A stretch of DNA of 64,000 nt, taken from assembly GCA_951394045.1 (NCBI GenBank), contig OX595992.1:2170001-2234000 (forward strand), read 5' to 3'. This document shows positions 8,960 to 18,191 of the stretch, piece by piece. Origin of the DNA: Nitzschia sp. DOCU1. Lineage: Eukaryota > Bacillariophyta > Bacillariophyceae > Bacillariales > Bacillariaceae. The translations under genes were made by a program, and so were the position numbers. Under the pieces are notes generated by a model. It was not told the DNA's origin, ran no database searches, and was given only the letters and a program-made list of their open reading frames with translations. Numbering within the stretch: position 1 is the first letter of the stretch; each line of letters starts with the position of its first letter.

Positions 8960-10399
8960 CTACTCGGAGTAAATCTCTTCGAACAACGCGTTGATATCAT
9001 CAACTTCTTCTCCCCCTCGAAGTCCTCTTCGGGTAGTGCAACCACTCAAATCGATAGGTTGGAACCATAGAAGAGCGGCGTCACTTACCTCAATGGGGTC
9101 AAGTTCGTAGACGGCAACATGCGGCTGACCAGGGAATGTGCAGTTATCAATGACAAAAGTAAAGGAACTCATGCCACTAACAACGTCAGATTTCCATATG
9201 GCTTTGTATGCAGCGCCAACATTTCGCTGGTAGGTGACAAGATTTCCGTCGTTTTGCATCGTCGTTTTCGCTTCCGGATTATCACCAGATTGTGAAGTAG
9301 CGCCACTCTGCCATACCGGGCACAATGCATCTGCCCCCTGACCTCCTACCTGCCCCCTGTAAAGGTTCAGGACGCCCCTTCTCGTTTGTTGAAGAGTCCA
9401 ATTCACACCGTTTGTGTCGGTAACTCTCTTGGCATTGTTACTCAGAATGGATTCGTTCATGTCCAGTAGCAAAGTAGCAGAAGGACATCTGGGCTCACAG
9501 ATCGGTGCCAGATTGTCGCTCCATTGAATGTATCCAGATGGATCTGTGATTACGAGGCTTCCGTAGTCGCTTCCAGTGGCATCACACTCGAGGGCGAGCT
9601 CCCATGGGCCAGTGGTATTTGGTGCGAACTGATCTCGTAGCCAGACAATTTCGTCCCTGTCGGCAAGAGAACGTGTAATAAACTGACTGTCAGTTTGAAG
9701 CTGGGTGACGTATGGGCCAAAGGGATTGTTAAAGGCACAGCTTTGCCAGAGCGTTTCCAGAGGGTTAGCGACGGATCCCCTTCGGATGACGACAGACCCA
9801 GTGTCAAGCTGCTCAATATAGGCCCCCACTCCTTCAAGAGGGGGAGTATCAGTCCGGACTTCTTGGCCCTCTGTCATCAACACGGTGCGATTGCAAGGGC
9901 CCGGGATAGGTGGTGCAGTTCGGGCTGGCTCTGGCCCGAGGCCACAAAGGTTGCCTTGCTCTGACCAGATCGGAGTATCTCCAGTAACGTATCCTCCCTT
10001 GTAGATTCCAACATTGCCATCACAAGTCAAAATGAAGAAATATCTGTCGCTGGTAGATACTACGTCTGATTTCCATGGAACGGTACTTGAAGCTCCCTGT
10101 AACCGACTGGTTACTAGGTTCCCATCGCCCTGAAGCCTGGTGAGGTAGTATGCATCTGGATCGACCGGGGCCTCACAGACGCCACTTTCCCAGATCAAAC
10201 AAGTCAAATTTCCTGGCGTCCCTGTAAAAAGCTGAAGATTGCCGCCATACTGCTGGACAAGGGCGATGTTCCCAGATGGTTCGTAAAGAGTCTCGCCCTG
10301 TTCGATGACGTCGTTACGTTCCATCAAGAGAGTAGGGCATGCTCCCACTGAATTGGTAAGCGCTGCGAGCAAAAAAATCTTTTTGCAGAACGATAACAT
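8960..10399 (-). CDS. Secreted protein with three bulb-type (GNA-like) lectin domains
   Basis: 479 residues. A signal peptide (about 1-20, ending near VGA-CP) is followed by three tandem beta-prism-II B-lectin units (about 22-155, 168-300 and 305-455), each opening with a Cys and a polar LLM/VLM..E start and containing Trp-Ser/Trp-Gln strands (WESG, WKSD, WQSG). The mannose-binding consensus QxDxNxVxY is intact in the third unit (Gln382 to Tyr390, QNDGNLVTY) and nearly intact in the first (QGDGNLVTS, last residue Ser). The second unit (LQTDSQFITR) has lost it. The C-terminus is acidic. Likely secreted or wall-associated, binding mannose-type glycans; diatom walls and mucilage are rich in mannose. 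It lies among glycosyltransferase genes. Confidence 0.85.
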   Translation of the reverse strand: MLSFCKKIFLLAALTNSVGACPTLLMERNDVIEQGETLYEPSGNIALVQQYGGNLQLFTGTPGNLTCLIWESGVCEAPVDPDAYYLTRLQGDGNLVTSRLQGASSTVPWKSDVVSTSDRYFFILTCDGNVGIYKGGYVTGDTPIWSEQGNLCGLGPEPARTAPPIPGPCNRTVLMTEGQEVRTDTPPLEGVGAYIEQLDTGSVVIRRGSVANPLETLWQSCAFNNPFGPYVTQLQTDSQFITRSLADRDEIVWLRDQFAPNTTGPWELALECDATGSDYGSLVITDPSGYIQWSDNLAPICEPRCPSATLLLDMNESILSNNAKRVTDTNGVNWTLQQTRRGVLNLYRGQVGGQGADALCPVWQSGATSQSGDNPEAKTTMQNDGNLVTYQRNVGAAYKAIWKSDVVSGMSSFTFVIDNCTFPGQPHVAVYELDPIEVSDAALLWFQPIDLSGCTTRRGLRGGEEVDDINALFEEIYSE

Positions 10400-11491
10400 G
10401 GTTAAGCAAACGAAAGATTTGATGAAGGCAACAGCAACTGAATTTATAAGAAACGACAGAGTACGCTAAAATAAAGTTGTGGTGGATGGAAGATCGGCTG
10501 CCGTTGTGCCGTTATTGGAAGGAGCACCCGTGCGCTACCGGTCAAGTTACCGGCGCCCTGATAACGGCATTGAACGTCCCAACGAATGAGGCAGCGGCAG
10601 TACAGTTTTGTACACCATATTTCGTAGGTTGACGTTTACGATCTAAATACTGGCTTTCTTTCCACATCCATGACTCGGTATTTATTAATAAACGTACACC
10701 TTCGATCTGCAGCCGAGTTTTTCTGCAACGGACATTCCATACCCGTTGGTGGCGCGGTCGGTAGAAAATATACCGGTCATCCCAAAAATTATTTAGAGCA
10801 ATTGATGTGGCGCGCTCGCCCAGATAGATCGTTGGTCCATCGAGTCGAGTCAGTCGTCGGCAGCAACGATCTTTTACCGCAGCGCGGTATGCGGCGCGCG
10901 AGTTGCAAGACTATGATACAGACCGTATGATACTATACCTGGTACATACCTGGTAGCTAGTATCGTGAAAATAGTCCCAAAATACTCCACACAAAATTCC
11001 ACACGCAATCCCGTGTAACCAACGATCGTCTATATGTCGGAAGCGTTCGCATTGTTCATTCGAGCCAGTCGAACGACGTTGACATTAAAACCGAGGAGTC
11101 GGCGCAAAATTGAGTGTTGATCAACTGGATGGCCAACTACATAGTTTTCTCTAGCTATCTACTGTAGCTATTTTCTGACAGCAGGTATAGTACTGTTCAC
11201 TCTATTCTGTACACAGTAGTAAAGTACTTTGTTGTACATTCTTGCTCCTGATAAAGTTGAATGGGCGACACGAGAGCAGCCAACAATGAAAGAATAACTC
11301 TATTCATCAAGTCTCTGCTGCTAGAGCGCCGCTTTAACTCTAAATTTTAGTACCTAGTAGTGTGATAGATTCTACTATTAGTTTGCAAAGTCTACAATTT
11401 CTTTTTCTTTCTAGCTGCCAACCATTCGTTGTCTTTCTTATTGGATGGCAGCAAGAAGGACAGCACCAATATACTCCTTGTTACAGCCACA

Positions 11492-11990
11492 TTACCAGCC
11501 AGCAATATTTATGGGCTGCTCAGGCCGTTGTTTCCTCGATAGGGCTTGGCATTCTCCAATAAATATTGCACGTTTCTTCTTGTCTGGATCTTCCTGTTTG
11601 TGTTTTTTCTTTGGGTCGAAACAATCATTGGCACCACCGCAGTCAAACCGGCCAAGGCACTCAGCTGACTGCCCTTTCTTCTTGACAATTTGTTCTTGAT
11701 CCATCTTGGGGGGTCAACTCCATTTGTGGGACCATTGTCTTCGTCAGATGAATCGTCATCATCATCATTTCTCCCAGCGGCAGCGGGTTGATTGTTGCTG
11801 CCATTGTTCAGCCCAAAGCACTCGTTTGGGGCGGGGGCACCTTCCAGCAAATCATTCAGTGCAAACCCAAAACCTGTTGACTTGCAAGGTGTACAATCAA
11901 ATCATGCCGATGGGTGCATTTGGTGCTTTGCTGTGCAAGTCCCCAGGTTTGCAGTCCGCATTGGCACATGGGCCGGATGCATTGGTGTTG
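11492..11990 (-). pseudogene. Possible decayed Cys-rich coding remnant
   Basis: Minus-strand frames show coding-like pieces that need frame changes to join: a piece with CANADC followed by a His and a stop, a piece with CTPCKSTGFGF leading into an Asp/Ser-rich tract, and a piece with CLGRFDCGGANDC followed by a Lys-rich tail. The spaced Cys pairs suggest a former zinc-binding or transposon-derived tail. I do not recognise the family, and chance open frames are a real alternative. Confidence 0.2.
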
Positions 11991-12037
11991 TCATTGTTTG
12001 TTGTTGCGTTTTGTCATTCTCAAACACACGAGTGCGA

Positions 12038-12255
12038 GAGTGGAATTTGTGAAATACCGTATGACATCAGCGCAAGTTGACTACTTTGAATGGAATAATT
12101 GACCCAAAAATTCCACGGTTTTGGTCCACTCCCGGGTGGAATCGTCACGTCAACACCATGAAAATTCCACAAACTCCCACAACGGTATTGCTATTTCTAC
12201 ATACTGGAAAATGGAATTTTGGTACAAAAAATACCACATAGGTGGAATTTTGGGC
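12038..12255. repeat. Cluster of GTGGAATTTT motifs in both orientations
   Basis: At least six copies of GTGGAATTT or TGGAATTTTG and their reverse complement AAATTCCAC lie within about 220 bp, together with ATACCGT and ACGGTAT, and GGTAC and GTACC pairs. An eroded MITE or similar foldback sequence is a plausible source. No transposase is present. Confidence 0.35.
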
Positions 12256-12413
12256 CTTACGTAATAATAGAAGGTCGTACTATCGAGCGTTGTGCGTTTC
12301 TTGCTATATCACAACATGGAAATACAATATTCCAGTCCTCGCACAACGGTAGGATACTGGCAAAGCTAGCATACTTATTCTACTACTAGAGAGCACTGAA
12401 ACTTGAAGAACCA

Positions 12414-13494
12414 TTGTCGCCCGGTGGAGTGCGATGGCCGCGAGACGACGGCACAAACAAAAAGGAGGACGAAAGGGGGAAGTGTCACCGTTCTGAGGAG
12501 CTCAAGCCCTTCTTTCGCCTGCCAAAATACACGCCGAAGAAAGAAGAGGTGAATCCTTCGACGATTGTCCTCGGTCCGGATGTTGTCACCCAGTTGCGTG
12601 GCTTTATTGTCGCAATTGCAGCGACACGAAAACGCGTTCCACAACTTTGCGCACGCCAGTCATGTCACTCTCTACGTTGTCAAGCTTCTGAAGCGTATCG
12701 AAGTACCAACCGAAAACGATACCGACAACCAGAATTTGAATGATCATACGTTCGGCATCACGAGTGATCCGTTGACTCAATTCTCGGTCATTTTGTCAGC
12801 TCTTTTCCATGACATCGATCATACAGGAGTGACAAACGCACAGCTTATCAAAGAGAAGGACGCACTGGCCGTTGCCTACAAGGAGAAGAGCATTGCCGAA
12901 CAAAATTAAGTAGACATGGCCTGCGCGTTACTCATGGAAGATCGGTTTGAAGACCTCCGAGCTGCCATTTATACCTCCAAGGCCGAGTTGCATCGCTTCC
13001 GTCAAATGTAGGTCCATACTGTTCTCGCCACGGATATCATGGACAAGGAATTGAGCCAAGACCATAAAAATCGTTGGAATGTCACCTTTGGTGCAAGCGG
13101 CTCATCCGAGGACGACGAGACGTTGGTTGATCGCAAGGCCACCATTGTCATTGAACACTTGATGCAAGCATCCGATGTTGCTCATCCCATGCAACACTGG
13201 TATGTGTACCGCAAATGGAATGCCCGTCTTTTCAAAGAGTTTTATCAAGCCTATCTGGATGGTCGCGCGGCCTTGGGTCCCTCCGAGAATTGGTATCAGG
13301 GCGAGTTGGGCTTTTTTGACTTTTACGTGATTCCGCTGGCCCAAAAGCTCAACGCTTGCGGTGTGTTTGGTGCATCGGGGGATGAATATCTGAACTATGC
13401 CAAACTCAACAGAGAAGAAATGGCTGAAAAGGGACCAGAGATTGTGGAAGAATGGGTGAGCGAAATGAAAAAACTCAAACAGCGAACGGCATAA
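12414..13494 (+). pseudogene. Class I cyclic-nucleotide phosphodiesterase, decayed
   Basis: The stretch covers most of a PDEase I catalytic domain: HNFAHASH, then the metal site HDIDHTG followed by N (HDxxHxxxxN-type), then ASDVAHPMQHW and the C-terminal helix region ending at 13494. The frame is broken three times. A frameshift near 12620 separates the piece with VNPSTIVLGPDVV from the piece with HNFAHA. In-frame TAA (12907-12909) and TAG (13012-13014) stops interrupt positions that are normally coding. No N-terminal region is found upstream; in diatoms these domains are commonly fused to membrane receptor or cyclase modules. All metal ligands survive, so decay seems recent. Introns would not explain stops inside conserved helices. 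Confidence 0.85.
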
Positions 13495-13584
13495 GAGCTG
13501 CCTCCGGGATCATAACGGGGGACGAAATTTACCTTTTACAAATATACAAGAGAATAGAAAACCCCTTGCTGACAAAGAATGAAT

Positions 13585-15356
13585 CTAATCCCCGATTTTG
13601 ACCAGATACTTTGATAGTACTTTCGACACTTTGTCCAAACCATGCTCCTGGACAAACCACTCCAGCCACCCGTCCGTGGGAGTCTCCAACGGCCCTTCCT
13701 TCTGGCTGGCCTTTTCCCAGTAGGTCTAAAGATATACGCAAGAAAGATATGTAATGAGCAAACGCAAGCAAGGACACTGTTCCTGGTATATCCCCCAATA
13801 ATCGAATACATGTATCTCTGCCCATATGTACGCACCGCCTCTGTGCGCCGAGGATCCTCCCGAACCATGTACCGCTCCAAGGATCCCAAAAAGTGGTAGA
13901 CGGTCCACAAGGGCGCACGGCGTCCATCCAGTGACACAGCCTTGGGACAGAGCAACTTGTGGGGACGATGAATACTAAAAATATCGCGCATCAATTCACT
14001 GTGTTGACGTTTTCTTCGTCCATTGCGAAACATTTGTAAATCCAAAAGTACCTTGGGAAGTCCATTCACAGCCAAAGTTTCAGCTGTCCCATTCAATGGA
14101 GCATGATACTTCCATCGAATGCTTTCTAATATAGTTTTGTTCCAGACCCACTTGTTGTTGTCTGTAGTGCCATTGGCAGTCGTAGTAGTGTTTGTAGGAG
14201 TGAGGAGCGGAAGGAGCAACGACGACGACGAATTGGGTTCGACGCCTCCAAATAACAAGCGCGGTACTCCTACGCACGGTGATGACGAATCGTTTCTTGT
14301 AGATTGAAAGTCTTGCACAAATAATTGAAGCAACGACCCACCGCTAGGTTGAATGTTGTGCAGCTGTTCGTTGTTGGACTTGAGGAGTTGTAGTCTATAT
14401 GGATTCAATCCCAGATATTCATCGGTATCAATATGCACCACCCAATTGGATGGTTGGGAAGAAGGAGATTCTTGATCCAAGAACTTGAGGCATTGTCGTA
14501 AGAATTCTCGTTGTCGGAAGCGATGACTGGAAATTTGTAGAATTTCAGCCTCGGTAAAGTTTCGATTTGGAAATTTGTTCTGGAGACTTTGCTTTGGTTG
14601 TGGTATCCTGGAAGTGTCACCTTCCAAGAACCAGGCTGGCATGTAATGTGAATCTTGCCAAAGTTCGTACTGCAAATCAAAGGTTTGATTCCAAAGCTCT
14701 AGCAATGGCTTGGGGGATGTTTCCGAAGTGGGATCGACGGCTACCACTAAATGCCGTAAATTCCATAAATGATAGTGATAGGCAATCCATTCATGAAAGA
14801 TCTCATTGTCGTCCTTCATTAACAGACAAGCAGAAAGAGTAGGCGGCAATGTCGTCTCATTCTTTGGAGGATTCGTCGTCCTCGTCCTCGAAGGCGAAAC
14901 GGAGGCTCGTTGTTGAGTCAGTCCCTGCGTATCGTTTGCTGCCGTCGACGACGGCACAGTCTCTACTGTAGTATTGGCATCCACCGCCAGGCCCGTTTCA
15001 TTCAAAATAGACTCTGCTTCTTTGCCGTTTTCGATCGTTGCCGCCTCTGCACTACTGCTAGTAGTCGCAGTCAAATTCGTTTCTATCGACAAAACAGCTG
15101 GCTTGATGACTGGGGCGACTGAAGCATTCAGGTCCAACGACGACGACGACGACGACTTGTAATTACTAGTCGAAACGACCGCGTCTTGTGACCCCTCGAA
15201 TGACATCTTCGTCAGCGTCGTCAAGTAGCTCTTACTGTTGGTTTGAAAGTATGTCACATTCCACAATACCAACCAACTCACAATGACAGCCGTCACAAGT
15301 ACCCGGGGACAAATAAGAAGGTTGTTCGGGCCTGATGCCTCTGGAAGATTCGTCAT
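13585..15356 (-). CDS. Single-domain GT92-like (DUF23) glycosyltransferase, one intron
   Basis: Exon 1 is 15356-13836 and exon 2 is 13725-13585; the 110-bp intron (13835-13726) has donor GTGCGT and acceptor TTTAG. Splicing removes an off-frame tail and restores the motif block TDGWLEWFVQEHGLDKVSKV, which matches the end of the first domain in the large paralogue at 18192-22364. The product is 553 residues: type II anchor (about 18-37), Ser/Thr-rich stem, then the catalytic domain from LLMKDDNEIFHEWIAYHYH (about 179) with DTDEY (about 306), WKYHA, IHRP and HFLGSLERY..DPRR. KDxN..EW..H and DxD-type motifs fit the GT92/GT2-fold family, so a Golgi transferase is likely. The acceptor is unknown. 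Confidence 0.85.
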
Positions 15357-16407
15357 CTTGTTTGACTACACTACTATATTATTGGATTGGAGCTGTAGTA
15401 GTAGTGGGGGTGTAGACATGACATTGTAAATCATTACATCCTCTTCTTGGCATCGTCTCCAAAGTGATATCCACAATGACGAAAGAGCGTCTCTCGGTGT
15501 GTTCCGAGTGAGAAGGGGTCTGTGTGGCGCCGGCTCGTGACCGCGGATACATGCGGAAATGAAGAATCCCCACTCCGAAACTAACTAAAGAAGACAGCTT
15601 TTGTATTTGTAAAGGACGACATCTCACATGACTACCAGTGTTTCGTAGTACGATCGCTGTGGTATGATCGCTGGTAGTAGAAGTATTACACTTGCTTTGA
15701 CTGTTGCTCGTAGTTTTTGTTCCAGCAGCAGGATCTACTACCGGAGTACTAGTCCTAGTACTACTACCACCGTCGTTTTATAATCGTCGTTGGGTACGGC
15801 ATGGCCATTGCTGCTACCTGTAATAGTAGGATTCATCACTGTATTTTGTTTGGACGAATAACAAGAAGAAAGCAAAGGTTGTTGAATACAATGATTGAAG
15901 AATTGCTGCTTCCAATAAGAGGAGCCATAGTATGTAGCTAGCTGCTAAAACCTAATAGCGTGTCATGGGGGTGTTGGGGTATGATGAGAAGACAACACAA
16001 CTCGTTGATTTGACGACGCCTCTTGGAGTTCCATATCGCGACATTTGCTTTGCTTTGCCTGCCCGTCGAATACTAGTCCACTATCCTTCGTCCCCACTCA
16101 CTACGACACCATTAGCGTAATACTCCCAAGTCCGCCGCCAATGATTGTACTACATGCATTTGTGCTAAAACGAACATGCCATTGTAAAGAGTGGAAGAAA
16201 CAATGCATGGAATTGGCAAATACGATTGTCATCTCGTCCTACATTTTTCGACCAAAAAAATCAGTTCTTGATGAAACAATGTAGCGCTCTCGACATTCCA
16301 CCTCTGATCTGATTCTGGTCGCAGTATATATAATCTATGATTATCCAAATATAGATCCAACCCACTCTCGATCCAAAGTCACCACTCACGTAAGTGTTGC
16401 GTTTCTT
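15357..16407. other. Intergenic, promoter side of the GT92-like gene
   Basis: About 1 kb with many ACTAC/AGTAGT-type short repeats near 15690-15780 and no supported gene. It includes the 5' flank of the GT92-like gene and the 3' flank of the V-ATPase gene. Confidence 0.5.
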
Positions 16408-16916
16408 TTAAGAAGCCATACCCGCCATCTTTTGCGTCGAGCGGACACGAGCGGTAGGAACCTCCAAGGAGACTTCGCAGCATTTGCTCAACAAGACATC
16501 GACAGCCTTTTGGGCATTCTTTTGAAACAAGACTTGCATATCTTGAATCTCTTTTGCGGTATCTGCTTGAAGCTTGGCAGACGCGCTACCCTCGCTGCCT
16601 CCCTTGCTCAAGACCATGTTGTTGAATTCCTCTTGCTTCTCAGCACGGTACGCATCGATCAACTCTTGAGCATCCGCCTTGGCTTGCTTCATGCGATCTC
16701 CGCGGCCTATAATATAACGAAAACAAGAGGGACAAACAAAAGCAAGGCAATACAACATGTGTGAGAGAAAAGACACGTATCGTGGCGGTGATTTCGGACA
16801 TCGGCGATGTTCCTGGCATTCTACTTCTTACCCATACGAGCTTCCGCGACAATTTGAGAGGCACGCGTTTCCGCGGCCATGAGTTCTTGAATTCCGGCTC
16901 CAGTTTGGGCAGACAT
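16408..16916 (-). CDS. VMA10: V-type H+-ATPase subunit G, one intron
   Basis: Exon 1 is 16916-16832 (MSAQTGAGIQELMAAETRAS...) and exon 2 is 16706-16408. The 125-bp intron has donor GTAAGA and acceptor TATAG and falls in phase 1 inside a Gly codon, joining ARMG to RGDRMKQAK. The 127-residue product is the usual size for subunit G. It shows the family's N-terminal IQxLMxAExxAxxIVxxAR pattern and the following KxAKxxAxxxIxxYRAxKxxEF helix. Subunit G pairs with subunit E in the peripheral stalk that links V1 to V0 on acidic compartments. In diatoms the V-ATPase also acidifies vacuoles and the silica deposition vesicle (established knowledge). Confidence 0.93.
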
Positions 16917-17399
16917 GGTGATGATTAGAATAAAAAGTATGGACACAAACGTAGTAGTAACACTAAAGAAGAAGGGCGATCCAACAACAAGACAGCCGTA
17001 GCAGCAGCAACGACAACAACAACACCAAGGTCGGCAATGATGATAGGCGGCGATGGCGAAGGGTTGTCGTTCCGCCGCGCAAGCCGGCCGAGGCGGCACA
17101 CGCATGCTCGCTACGTAGGATAACTACCACGCTATCTTTCCTTCAGCGAGGGTGCGACTTTTTTGGTCCGCGAAACGGCGAGGCAGCACGGCACGGCGAC
17201 CGTTAGCTTTCTTCTCCGAATCCAGGGGGAACTTGCGTATTCTTTCAAACGTGGTGGGTGTGCTACTGATGGAAATGACTCCTTGTCGTGCCAACACGTC
17301 ACCTCCCTATCTTCGCCAAGATCTTGATGGCAACGTTCTATTGGTGTCATTCATTCCCAATCCTCAAATAGTACATCTGTTCAAAGATCCTCAGCTATC
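16917..17399. promoter_or_regulatory. Divergent promoter region, V-ATPase G / plastid protein
   Basis: 483 bp between the minus-strand V-ATPase start and the plus-strand start at 17400. It has runs of AGCAGC and ACAACAAC (16995-17030). No gene or specific site can be supported. Confidence 0.4.
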
Positions 17400-18158
17400 A
17401 TGACACCTCTATTGTTAACCTTTGCTTTGGGGTTTATTATCTGGGCACCGCCAGCTCTGGCATTTGTTCTTGGCCGACAAGAGATCCGCCCGCATGAGCA
17501 TCGACAGGATGGTATCGTCATTTCCCCAGCACCCATCCGAAGCACGTCGTCAGCACGACACATGACAATACTATCAAAAGACCAAGCTGTCCATCATCCT
17601 ACACCCGAACTAGATGCCTTGCAAGTGGTCACCATTTGTATGGATGCCCTTCAACTGTTACCCTCCAATGATGCTTTGGCCACCTGTTTTGAGTTTTCGT
17701 CCGACCGATGTCGAGCCGCCGTCGGAGGTACGCTTGAACAATTTGTGAAATATGCGGATAATCCCGTCTTTGGCACTTTGGTAAATTGCGACTCCTATCG
17801 AATAGTATCGGCCGGCCCGATCATTGCTGCCGCATCCAATGGATTGGGCTCTCGGAGAGGAGAAATGCAAACTTTTTTGGTAGAGATTTCTACTGGAATG
17901 ACCATGAAGACTGTCCGAAAGGAAGTGGAACAAGGATCCAGAAAACGACCTACCGTGGAAGAACGATTACGGTTACGAGAACTACAGGCAAGAGGCGAAA
18001 GTGTGCAAGTAGAAGGCGATACAGTAGTCGAACAACACGACGATGGAAAACGAAGGTTCTTATGGACACTCCAGAAAGAAGTGCGACCGCCTCGACAGGA
18101 CTGCTGGCTGGTCCATGAAGTTTTGTTTACCAAGAATGCTATTCATCAAACCTACTAG
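17400..18158 (+). CDS. Predicted plastid-targeted protein, DUF4864-like
   Basis: 252 residues. A hydrophobic signal peptide (1-21) ends in PALA-FVLGR, close to the ASAF-type cleavage motif with Phe at +1 that marks plastid presequences in diatoms. The mature part has a helix-rich segment (LDALQVVTICMDALQLL, about 72-88), then a strand-rich segment with RIVSAGP and later FLWTLQKEV..DCWLVHEVLF near the C-terminus. That order resembles the small NTF2-like DUF4864 family seen in algae and plants. A basic/acidic linker (about 175-215) interrupts it. No catalytic residues can be named. The gene is convergent with the large GT92-like gene, only 33 bp apart. Confidence 0.65.
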   Translation: MTPLLLTFALGFIIWAPPALAFVLGRQEIRPHEHRQDGIVISPAPIRSTSSARHMTILSKDQAVHHPTPELDALQVVTICMDALQLLPSNDALATCFEFSSDRCRAAVGGTLEQFVKYADNPVFGTLVNCDSYRIVSAGPIIAAASNGLGSRRGEMQTFLVEISTGMTMKTVRKEVEQGSRKRPTVEERLRLRELQARGESVQVEGDTVVEQHDDGKRRFLWTLQKEVRPPRQDCWLVHEVLFTKNAIHQTY

Positions 18159-18191
18159 CGCTAAAACATCGATTTGTGATGATGCTTCCTA

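Larger units (their letters stand above)
10400..12413. other. Two-kilobase gene-poor region with short repeats
   Basis: No convincing gene. It contains many short GTAC/TAGTA-type strings, a cluster of GTGGAATTTT motifs (12038-12255) and a possible decayed cysteine-rich coding stretch on the minus strand (11492-11990). Both are listed separately. Confidence 0.5.

Noticed and set aside
10670..10930. 86-codon plus-strand frame in the gap after the lectin gene
   Set aside because: No start context, domain or neighbour support.
13536..13835. C-terminal 100 residues of the unspliced GT92-like frame
   Set aside because: It reads through an intron; splicing at GTGCGT/TTTAG restores the family C-terminus in another frame.
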